Assembly: GCA_003220225.1 (NCBI GenBank)
Contig: QHRU01000043.1
Coordinates: forward strand, 1 to 64,000
Direction: 5' to 3'
DNA length: 64,000 nucleotides
Source of the DNA: Candidatus Rokuibacteriota bacterium
Lineage (GTDB): Bacteria > Methylomirabilota > Methylomirabilia > Rokubacteriales > CSP1-6
The notes beneath the pieces were generated by a model. It was not told the origin of the DNA, ran no database searches, and saw only the letters and a list, made by a program, of their open reading frames with translations. Numbering within the stretch: the stretch's first letter is position 1; the number at the start of each line of letters is the position of its first letter. Both the position numbers and the translations under genes were made by a program. Positions 54,118 through 61,284 of this stretch are shown here, in pieces.

Positions 54118-54948
54118 GTGAGGCTCAAGCGTCGTCTCCCAGCGAGTGTCCTGATCAGTCTGCTGCTGGCGCCGGCCGTGGTGCGAGGCCAGCCGCCGCA
54201 GAGCCTCGAGTGCCTCATCTACCCCGAGGCCACCGTCGCAGTGAGTGCTCCGCTCGAAGGGGTGCTGGACAAGGTGCACGTCGATCGCGGCGACCTGGTC
54301 AAAACCGGACAGATCGTCGCCACCATGGAGTCGAGCGTCGAGCGCGCGGCCGTGCTCCTGGCCCAGGTGAAGGCGGACAAGGAGTCGGCCATGAAGTCGG
54401 GCCAGACCCGGGTGGAGTTCGGCGATCGCCGCTACGTCCGGACGCTCGAGATGTTCAAGAAGGACCTCGTCGCGATCAAGGACATGGACGAAGCGGAGAC
54501 GGCCAAGTATCTCGCCGAGTACGAATTACTCGATGCCACCGAAGAGAAGCGATTGGCGAAGGCCGAGCTCGAGCGCGCCAAGGCGGTCCTCGAGCTCAAG
54601 ACCATCCGGAGCCCGATCAACGGCGTCGTCGTCGAGCGGCTGTTGACCAGCGGCGAGTTCACCAAGCAGGCACCCATTGTCCGACTGGCCCAGACCGATC
54701 CGCTCCGCGTCGAGATGATCGTGCCCGTCGCGATGTTCGGCCGCATCAGAGTTGGCCAGACGGCCGAAGTGTATCCAGAGGCGCCGGTGGGCGGAACGTG
54801 GGGCGCCAGGGTCACCGTCGTCGACCGCGTGATCGACGCCGCGAGCGGCACGTTCGGCGTGCGGCTCGCGCTGCCGAACCCCGATCTGAAGCTGCCCGCC
54901 GGGCTCAAGTGCCGGGTGAAATTCGCCGGCGTGAACGGTGGCCGCTAG
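54118..54948 (+). CDS. HlyD-type periplasmic adaptor protein
   Basis: 276 residues from GTG 54118, with AAGGAGGTGG upstream. A signal peptide ends near VVRGQ (residue 24). The adaptor core has PLEGVLDKVHVDRGDLVKTG, a coiled segment around 85-150 with KDMDEAETAKYLAEYELLDA, then RSPINGVVVERLLTSGEF and a beta-barrel. It lacks a membrane anchor, unlike the other two adaptors here. It is the last gene of the SecA/M50/HlyD array. Confidence 0.86.
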   Translation: MRLKRRLPASVLISLLLAPAVVRGQPPQSLECLIYPEATVAVSAPLEGVLDKVHVDRGDLVKTGQIVATMESSVERAAVLLAQVKADKESAMKSGQTRVEFGDRRYVRTLEMFKKDLVAIKDMDEAETAKYLAEYELLDATEEKRLAKAELERAKAVLELKTIRSPINGVVVERLLTSGEFTKQAPIVRLAQTDPLRVEMIVPVAMFGRIRVGQTAEVYPEAPVGGTWGARVTVVDRVIDAASGTFGVRLALPNPDLKLPAGLKCRVKFAGVNGGR

Positions 54949-54955
54949 GAACCTG

Positions 54956-55438
54956 TCACACCCCGCGAGACTTCCGCCAGGCGCGGATCTGCTGGGCGTG
55001 CTCGCGGTAGTGGTGGGCGCTGTTGCCGTCCACGAGCTTCCACGCGGTCTTGCCGGGTTGGAATCGCTCGGTGGGCACGCCGGCCGCCGCGTGCATGAAG
55101 TACTCGTGCGAGTTGTCGAACTCCAGCAGCACGTCGGCCACCGACGTGCCCTTCTTCGCGGCCGCGAACTTCGCGTTCCAGGCGTCGACGTCGTCGTAGG
55201 ACACGCCGGCGGGCACGGGCTTCTCGCCGCGCGCGAGGCGCTCGAGCGCCGGACCCATCTCGCGGTGCCAGCCCGAGATGTGGGCGACGATGTCCTTGAC
55301 GGACCACGTGCCGAGCCACACCTCGGTCATCTGCGCCTCGTTCAGGCCGGTCAGCGTCTCGTGGAGCGCCTTGTAGTCGCGCGCGGCCTGGTTGAGCAGC
55401 TCGTCCTTCGTTCCGGAGGTGGCGGCGCGGTCGGCCAT
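54956..55438 (-). CDS. ClbS/DfsB (DinB-like) four-helix bundle protein
   Basis: 160 residues. Typical blocks are KDELLNQAARDYKALHETL, TWSVKDIVAHISGWHREM with the first conserved His, and NSAHHYREHAQQIRAWRK with the C-terminal histidines. The DinB superfamily contains metal-binding thiol transferases and the colibactin self-protection hydrolase ClbS. The function here is unknown. The gene converges on the HlyD gene with a 7 bp gap. Confidence 0.82.
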   Translation of the reverse strand: MADRAATSGTKDELLNQAARDYKALHETLTGLNEAQMTEVWLGTWSVKDIVAHISGWHREMGPALERLARGEKPVPAGVSYDDVDAWNAKFAAAKKGTSVADVLLEFDNSHEYFMHAAAGVPTERFQPGKTAWKLVDGNSAHHYREHAQQIRAWRKSRGV

Positions 55439-55462
55439 GATGTTCGCCTCCCTGTGTGAGCC

Positions 55463-56482
55463 TCAGGCGCGACGGATGAAGTACCGCACGACCTCGCCGA
55501 GGCCGAGCGGGCGGTTGATCGGCATGAGCAGCTCGAGCGTGAGCTTGGCGGCGCCGCGGCCCAGTCGGCTGTCGAGCGCGGCCAGCGTCAGACGGTGGCG
55601 CGCGCCCGGCTGCTCGCGCAGCCAGTGCCGCAGGCTCCGCGTGAGATAGCGGGGCTTCGTGCGATGCGAGGCCGCCACCACGCGGCCGCCGGCGCGCTCC
55701 ACCATCGCCGTCATCGTCGCCGGCGTGAAGTGCACGAGATGGCGCGGGAAGTCGAGCCCGATCCAGTAGCGGCCGAACAGCCGGCCGCCGGCGCCGCCGG
55801 CGTTGGGCACCTCCACGATCAGGAGCCCGCCCGGCGCGAGCCAGCCGATCATGCGCGCGAGCGCGGCCAGCGGCCGCGGCAGGTGCTCGACGACGTGGAA
55901 CGAGGTGATGACGTCGAAGGCGCCGGCGGCGAACGGCGCCTTCACCGGATCGCCGACGAACACGTCGGGCGTCACCGCCTTCGCCTTGGCCGCCGCAACC
56001 GGATCGATCTCGACGCCGGCCACGCGCCAGCCCACCATTTTCATCTGGTGCAAGAATCGTCCGTTGGCGCAGCCGACGTCGAGCAGGCGCCCCTGGCCGA
56101 TCCACGGCGGGAAGTTCTCGCGGATCTTGCGCCGGTGCAGCCGCGCCCACCCTCGGGCGGGCGCGCCGGTGTGGGAGGTCGCCAGGTGCTGGTAGCCGAG
56201 CCAGGTCGCGAGCGCCCAGCGCACGGCCGGCCCCGCGTGTCGCAGCATGCGCGGCATCTCGGCGTCGCGCGTGTGCGGCGGGTAGTTGTCGGGGTACGCG
56301 CGGTCGAGCTGGTCCTCGCGCACGCGCGGATTCTGCTGCAGCAGCCCGCAGCCGCGGCAGCGCGCGAGCGGAAAGCGGCCGGGAACGCCGAGCGCGACGT
56401 CGTGCAGCCAGCCCAGCGTGGTCACGTCGCGGCCGCCACAGAGCGGGCAGGGGACGGGCTCGAGCTCGAGGGCGGCGCTCAC
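55463..56482 (-). CDS. Zinc-finger class I SAM methyltransferase
   Basis: 339 residues from GTG 56482; the open frame continues to 56620 without a better start. An N-terminal zinc-binding segment has CPLCGGRDVT and CRGCGLLQQNPRV. The methyltransferase domain has LLDVGCANGRFLHQM, VAGVEIDP and SFHVVEHLPRPLAAL, with LAPGGLLIVEVPNAG. Such proteins often modify sugars or lipids. The C-terminal Arg-rich part and its substrate are not recognised. Confidence 0.83.
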   Translation of the reverse strand: MSAALELEPVPCPLCGGRDVTTLGWLHDVALGVPGRFPLARCRGCGLLQQNPRVREDQLDRAYPDNYPPHTRDAEMPRMLRHAGPAVRWALATWLGYQHLATSHTGAPARGWARLHRRKIRENFPPWIGQGRLLDVGCANGRFLHQMKMVGWRVAGVEIDPVAAAKAKAVTPDVFVGDPVKAPFAAGAFDVITSFHVVEHLPRPLAALARMIGWLAPGGLLIVEVPNAGGAGGRLFGRYWIGLDFPRHLVHFTPATMTAMVERAGGRVVAASHRTKPRYLTRSLRHWLREQPGARHRLTLAALDSRLGRGAAKLTLELLMPINRPLGLGEVVRYFIRRA

Positions 56483-56559
56483 GGACGCAGGCGTGCGCGG
56501 GTGGACATGGCTCTCACCGAGGAATGATTGTACCCGGCCGCCGACGGACGACGCGGGCG

Positions 56560-56568
56560 TGCTATAAA
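56560..56568 (+). promoter_or_regulatory. Extended -10 promoter of the MerB-like gene (probable leaderless)
   Basis: TGCTATAAA ends 8 nt before ATG 56577, with no Shine-Dalgarno sequence. It is an extended -10 element of the same form as those at 32324 and 34976. Confidence 0.5.
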
Positions 56569-56576
56569 CCTGTCGG

Positions 56577-57290
56577 ATGGCCGAGCCGCGCCTTATGGAC
56601 CGGATGTTCCAGCGCATCATGCGAGGGCTCGTCGAGACGGGCCGCGCGCCACACTATGCCGAGCTCGCGCGCGCTCTCGGGCTGTCAACCGAAGAGGGCC
56701 GCCGCACGCTCCACGACGTGATGCAGGCCTATCCGATCGGGTGGCTCCATCCCGAGACGGATTACATCGCATCGTTCCCGCCGCTGAACAATCTGCCGAC
56801 GCAGTATCGGATCAGCGCGCGCGGCGAGCAGCGATGGTTCGCGCAGTGCGGCTTCGAGGCGACCTCCGTCACCTGGCTCTTTCCGGGCGAGACGGTGCGG
56901 ATCGACGCGCCCTGCCTCGACTGCGGCGACCCCGTGACGGTCGAGATGCGCGACGGCCGGATCGTCTGGCTCGACCCGCCCGAGGTCGTCGGTCATCTGA
57001 ATTATGGCTTCGGCGCGTCGCGGGGCAAGCCGCAGTTCCTCTGAACCGGCATGAACCTCTTCCGGTCGGAAGAGCACGCCCGCCGCTGGCCGGTGTTCCA
57101 GACGCGCGGCGCGGAGGGCTTCATCACCCTCGTCGAGCTCGCCGGCTTCTTCGGTACCCAGACGCGCCGCCACATGCTGGACGCCGATTACCTGTCGGCG
57201 TGGTATCCACGCCGCGCGGCGGAGCGGCGCGCGTACCTGGAATCGATCGGGAAGACCACACCGTTCTGGCTCGGGACGCCCGACGCCTGA
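56577..57290 (+). CDS. Organomercurial lyase (MerB)-like protein with in-frame TGA, candidate selenoprotein
   Basis: The frame runs 237 residues if TGA 57042-57044 (codon 156) is read as an amino acid. Otherwise it is two ORFs (56577-57044 and 57051-57290) in the same frame. A helical N-terminus precedes the lyase core: Cys91 matches catalytic Cys96 of MerB with Glu94 at the Asp99 position, Cys113 matches structural Cys117, and codon 156 aligns without gaps from the conserved Trp with catalytic Cys159 before MNLFRSEEH. A GGUC-loop hairpin lies downstream (57057-57074). A Cys-to-stop mutation is the alternative. MerB cleaves carbon-mercury bonds; this function here is inferred. Confidence 0.72.
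57045..57094 (+). promoter_or_regulatory. Candidate bacterial SECIS element
   Basis: Inner stem CTCTTCC (57057-57063) and GGAAGAG (57068-57074) closes a GGTC loop that starts 19 nt after the TGA. An outer stem ACCGGC (57045-57050)/GCCGGT (57089-57094) begins right after the TGA. Loop sequence and distance fit bacterial SECIS rules, and the fdhF element of E. coli also has GGUC. The conserved residues LFRSEE encoded here could favour such a hairpin by chance. Confidence 0.55.
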
Positions 57291-57297
57291 TGAGAAC

Positions 57298-58401
57298 ATG
57301 ATGCGCATCCTCGCGACCGAGCCCGTCCTCGTGGACGTCCCCCTCGCGACACCCGTCCACGGCGTGCACGGAACCACCGCCCTGCAGCGCAGCGTGCTCG
57401 TCCGTGTCACGACCGATGCCGGCGTCGAGGGCTGGGGCAACGTCGATCCGACTCCCGGCTATTCGCTCGTGTCGGCCGTCGACGTCCACGACGTCGTCGC
57501 GCGGCTCGCGCCGGCGCTCGTGGGCGCTGATCCCTTCAATCTCCATCGCGCGCTCGAGCTCATGGACGGCGAGGTGGCCGACGGCTTCGAGGCGAAAGCC
57601 GCGATCGAGATGGCCCTGCTCGACGTGAAGGGGCGCGCGCTCGACGTGCCGGTCCACTCGCTCCTCGGCGGCGCGCTGACGCGGGAGGTGACGCTGAACG
57701 CGTGGATCGGGACGGTGCCGCCCGCGCAGGCCGCGACCGAGGCCGGCGAGTGGCTGCGTCGCGGGTTCACGACCGCGAAGATCAAGATCTCGGGCGCCGG
57801 CGACGAGGGTATCGCGCGGGTCGCGGCCGTCCGCGCGGCCGTCGGAGACCGCTTGGCGCTGCGCGTGGATTTCAACGAGAGCCTCACCCGCGTCGAGGCA
57901 GTGCCGCTCATCCGGCGACTCGAGCCATACGCGCTGACGCTCGTCGAGCAGCCGATTGCGCGGACCGACATCGCCGGTCTGGCCGAGATTCGGCGGGCGA
58001 TCGGCATTCCGCTCATGGCCGACGAGAGCGTGACGGGGCCGGCCTCGCTCATCGACATCATCCGCTTCGAGGCCGCAGACATCGTGAAGGTGAAGGTGAT
58101 GAAGCAGGGCGGACTCACGCGCACGCGGCAGATGATCGAGTGCGCGGCGGCCGCCGGTCTTCGGGTCGTCGTCGGCCACGGCTTCGGCCTCACGCTCTCG
58201 ACGCTCGCCGAGGCCGCCGTGGCCGCGACGAGCGCCGCGGTCCTGCCGGGCTGCGAGGCCGTCGGTCCGCTGAAGATGGCCGGCGACGTGGTGGTCGAAC
58301 CGGTGAAGCTCGACCGCGGTGTGCTCTGCCTCACCGATGCGCCCGGCCTCGGCGCGAGGGTCGATCCCGACGCGCTCAAGCGCTACCGCGTCTCCCGCTA
58401 G
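57298..58401 (+). CDS. Mandelate racemase/muconate lactonizing enzyme family (enolase superfamily)
   Basis: 367 residues. The catalytic barrel shows the acid-base KxK (Lys161 and Lys163 in TAKIKIS), metal ligands Asp191 (RVDFNES), Glu217 (VEQP) and Asp242 (ADES), and a second lysine near 266 (KVKVMKQGG). This is the muconate-lactonizing/dipeptide-epimerase type, not enolase. The substrate is unknown. It follows the MerB-like gene by 7 bp and may share its transcript. Confidence 0.9.
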   Translation: MMRILATEPVLVDVPLATPVHGVHGTTALQRSVLVRVTTDAGVEGWGNVDPTPGYSLVSAVDVHDVVARLAPALVGADPFNLHRALELMDGEVADGFEAKAAIEMALLDVKGRALDVPVHSLLGGALTREVTLNAWIGTVPPAQAATEAGEWLRRGFTTAKIKISGAGDEGIARVAAVRAAVGDRLALRVDFNESLTRVEAVPLIRRLEPYALTLVEQPIARTDIAGLAEIRRAIGIPLMADESVTGPASLIDIIRFEAADIVKVKVMKQGGLTRTRQMIECAAAAGLRVVVGHGFGLTLSTLAEAAVAATSAAVLPGCEAVGPLKMAGDVVVEPVKLDRGVLCLTDAPGLGARVDPDALKRYRVSR

Positions 58402-58409
58402 CGCGGGAG
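58392..58409. terminator. Hairpin between convergent genes
   Basis: CTCCCGC (58392-58398), loop TAGC containing the stop codon of the upstream gene, GCGGGAG (58403-58409). The response regulator on the other strand ends at 58431, so it may serve both directions. Confidence 0.45.
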
Positions 58410-58430
58410 TCCCGGCAGGGTGATCTCAGG

Positions 58431-59162
58431 TCAGTGCGCCTTGGTCCACCGAACGGTACTCGTGAAGAGATACCCGGAGCCATAGACGGTTCTCAGGATC
58501 CGCGGATTCTGCGGATCAGACTCGAGCTTCTGCCGCAGGCGCGAAACCCTGACGTCGATGGTCCGGTCGAACGTGGGCGCCCCTCCGGTCACGTCGAGGA
58601 TGTAAGCTCGCGTGAGCACGCGGTTGGGAGCGCGGGCGAACAGCTCCAGGAGCTGGGTCTCGGCCCGGCTCAGACTGACGTGCTCGCCCTCGGGAGAGAT
58701 CAAGCGGTGGGCGTCCACGTCGAACGTCCAGCCCGAGAAATGCGCGACGTTATGGGAGCCGATGGACGTGCTCTTCTGCAGCCGTCGGAGGACACAGCTG
58801 ATCCTGGCCACCAGCTCCCTCGGCGCGAACGGCTTGACGATGTAGTCGTCGGCCCCGAGCTCGAGGCCGAGCACGCGATCGGTGACATCGCCCCGGCCCG
58901 TCAGCACGATGGTGGCGGTGCCGCTTTCCTGCAGCTGGCGCAGGACCTCCAGGCCGTCGAGATCCGGCAGGCCGAGGTCCACGAGGCAGATCGCCGGCAT
59001 CTTGCGCGTGATGCGCCGCAGGATCTCGTGCCCGTGGCTGAAGTGTTCGGTCTCGAAGTCGAATTGTTTGAGGGTGCCGCAGATGATCCGCGCGACATCA
59101 GCCTCGTCTTCGAGGACGAAGACGAGCTCTTTCGCTCGCGTCTCGACGCGGCTCGTCACCAT
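58431..59162 (-). CDS. OmpR/PhoB-family response regulator
   Basis: 243 residues. The receiver has the acidic pair near residues 18-21 (LEDEADV), phospho-Asp62 in CLVDLGLPDLDG and the switch Lys in IVKPFAPRELV. The C-terminal winged helix has TRAYILDVTGG, DRTIDVRVSRLRQKLE and RTVYGSGYLF. It binds promoter DNA when phosphorylated. The start overlaps the kinase gene by 7 bp, so they are co-transcribed as a two-component system. Confidence 0.92.
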   Translation of the reverse strand: MVTSRVETRAKELVFVLEDEADVARIICGTLKQFDFETEHFSHGHEILRRITRKMPAICLVDLGLPDLDGLEVLRQLQESGTATIVLTGRGDVTDRVLGLELGADDYIVKPFAPRELVARISCVLRRLQKSTSIGSHNVAHFSGWTFDVDAHRLISPEGEHVSLSRAETQLLELFARAPNRVLTRAYILDVTGGAPTFDRTIDVRVSRLRQKLESDPQNPRILRTVYGSGYLFTSTVRWTKAH

Positions 59163-61243
59163 CGATCGATGGCCCGCGCGAGCTGTTCCTTCTCGAGCGG
59201 CTTGCGCAGGAGCTCCACGTTCTCGGGCCGGGGCGCCTGTCCGTCCTCACCATCGACGTATCCGGTGATGAGGACGATCCTGATCTCGGGCCGCTCCTCT
59301 CGTGCCCGCGCGGCAAGGGCCGGGCCCGTGAGTCCGCCGGGCATGATGACGTCGGACACCAGCACCTTGATGTCGGGGACGGTCTTCAGCAGGCCATCGG
59401 CCTCGACTCCGTCCCTGGCCTCGATCACGTTGTACCCCAGCTCGAGAAGGTCCCGGCGAATGACCAGCCGCACGTCGTCATTGTCCTCGACGAGGAGCAC
59501 GAGCTCCCCCCGGCCGCGGGAGCGCGGTCGCTCCTGCGCCGGCGTGTCGACCTGTGGAATACGGTGGGCGCGCGGCAAGAGGAAAGAGACGCACGTGCCC
59601 TTGCCGACTTCGCTGACGATCCGAATATGTCCGCCGGATTGCTTGACGAAGCCATACACCATGCTGAGACCGAGGCCGCTGCCGATGCCGAACGGCTTCG
59701 TCGTGAAGAACGGCTCGAACGCCCGGGACAGTGTCGCCGGATCGATCCCGGTGCCGGTGTCGGTCACGCCGATGTTGACGAACTCGCCGGTGACCGGATG
59801 GTCGCCGAACAGAGCCCCGGCCGGGAATGTCTGGTTCGCCACGCCCATGGTCAGGGTGCCGCCCCTGGGCATGGCGTCCCGGGCGTTGAGCGCCAGGTTC
59901 ACCAGCGCGCTCTCCAGCTGATTGGGGTCCGACATCGCGGACCATGGGCTCGCCTCGACGCTGCACGTGATGGCGATGGTACTGGGCAGTGACCCCCGTA
60001 GCAGGTCGGCAGTCCTCGTGACGATGTGCGCGACATTCACCGCGATGGCCTCGAGCGGCTGACGACGCGCGAACGCCAGCAGCCGGCGCGTGATGTCGAC
60101 GCCACGATCGCCCGCCCGGATCGCCGGCTCGATGTACTCCTCGGCCAGGTTCGCGTCGACCTCATTCTTCAGGGAGCGCAGGTTTCCCACCACCACGGTC
60201 AACAGGTTGTTGAAGTCGTGGGCCAGCCCCCCCGCGAGCTGGCCGATCGCGGTCATTTTCTGGGCCTCGCGCAAGGCGCCCTCCGCCTTCTTTGCGGCCG
60301 TGATGTCGAGGCAGAGCACGAAGATGCCCAGGACCTGAGCGTCTTCGGCGACCTCTGGAATGAGCACGTTCTGGGTGATCAGGACCTCGCCGTCGCCGGA
60401 CGTGTGAGTGTAGTCGAAGGCAGCGCTCCGCCCGGCGAATGCCGGCGCGAGATAGGCACGTAGCCGGCTGAACAGCCTGGGGCCGAGTATTTCCTTGATC
60501 GACCTGCCGACGACCTGGTCCGAGGTGCGCCCGAAGAGCTCAGCGTACCTCCGATTCGCGAAGGTCACCGTCATGCTCCGATCGATGTAGGCGATGGAGG
60601 CCGGGATCGCATCGGTGATGAGCCGCAGCCGCTCTTCGGTCTTTCTCAGCTCCTCGTTCACCGCGCGGAGCTCCGCCGTCCTCTGGCTGACCCGCACTTC
60701 GAGCTCGTCGCTGTGCTGGCGGATGACGCTTTCCGCCCGGCGCCGGTCGGTGATGTCGGTGTAGACGGTGACGAAGCCGCCGCTCGCCAGCGGCGTGGCC
60801 TGCACGGCCACGATCTGCCCGTTGGGCCGCGTGCGCTCGAAGTAATGGCGGACGAAGGTTTGAGCGGCCCGGACCCTCTCGGCGACGAGGTGTTCGACCG
60901 GTCCGGGCCCGTACTCCCCGCGTTCGGCGTTGTAACGGACGAAATCCTCGAAGCGGGCGCCCACCCGAACCAGCGCTGGAGGAAAATCGAGGAGCTCGAT
61001 GAAGCGCCGGTTCCATCCCACGAGCTCGAGATCCCGGTCGAACACGGTGATGCCCTGGTCGATGTGATCGAGGCCGGCCTGCAGCAGAGAGCTCTGATCG
61101 AGAGCGGCGGCGGTCTCCATCGGCGGCCGCAGGCTGCCAAAGATGGCGGCTGAAATCAAGAGGCCCGAGGCCACCGCGGCAACAATTCGTAACAACTCGA
61201 TCACATTGGCGAAATGCGGCGGTGGTACTTCCTGCGACCACAC
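59156..61243 (-). CDS. Hybrid PAS sensor histidine kinase
   Basis: 695 residues from GTG 61243. One membrane helix lies near residues 14-40. Two PAS domains (about 55-175 and 205-320) follow, joined by a coiled coil. The HisKA phospho-histidine is in LAHDFNNLLTVV near 345, the ATPase boxes are NLALNARDAMPRGG and DTGTGIDPATLS with GSGLGLSMV. A C-terminal receiver (about 565-695) has the phospho-Asp in VLVSDVIMPGG. It should feed the adjacent regulator. It is divergent from the secreted DUF6351 gene by 41 bp. Confidence 0.9.
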   Translation of the reverse strand: MWSQEVPPPHFANVIELLRIVAAVASGLLISAAIFGSLRPPMETAAALDQSSLLQAGLDHIDQGITVFDRDLELVGWNRRFIELLDFPPALVRVGARFEDFVRYNAERGEYGPGPVEHLVAERVRAAQTFVRHYFERTRPNGQIVAVQATPLASGGFVTVYTDITDRRRAESVIRQHSDELEVRVSQRTAELRAVNEELRKTEERLRLITDAIPASIAYIDRSMTVTFANRRYAELFGRTSDQVVGRSIKEILGPRLFSRLRAYLAPAFAGRSAAFDYTHTSGDGEVLITQNVLIPEVAEDAQVLGIFVLCLDITAAKKAEGALREAQKMTAIGQLAGGLAHDFNNLLTVVVGNLRSLKNEVDANLAEEYIEPAIRAGDRGVDITRRLLAFARRQPLEAIAVNVAHIVTRTADLLRGSLPSTIAITCSVEASPWSAMSDPNQLESALVNLALNARDAMPRGGTLTMGVANQTFPAGALFGDHPVTGEFVNIGVTDTGTGIDPATLSRAFEPFFTTKPFGIGSGLGLSMVYGFVKQSGGHIRIVSEVGKGTCVSFLLPRAHRIPQVDTPAQERPRSRGRGELVLLVEDNDDVRLVIRRDLLELGYNVIEARDGVEADGLLKTVPDIKVLVSDVIMPGGLTGPALAARAREERPEIRIVLITGYVDGEDGQAPRPENVELLRKPLEKEQLARAIDRW

Positions 61244-61284
61244 GGTATTCCCTTCACAGGGCTCACACTCGCTTGGAGGCCGCT

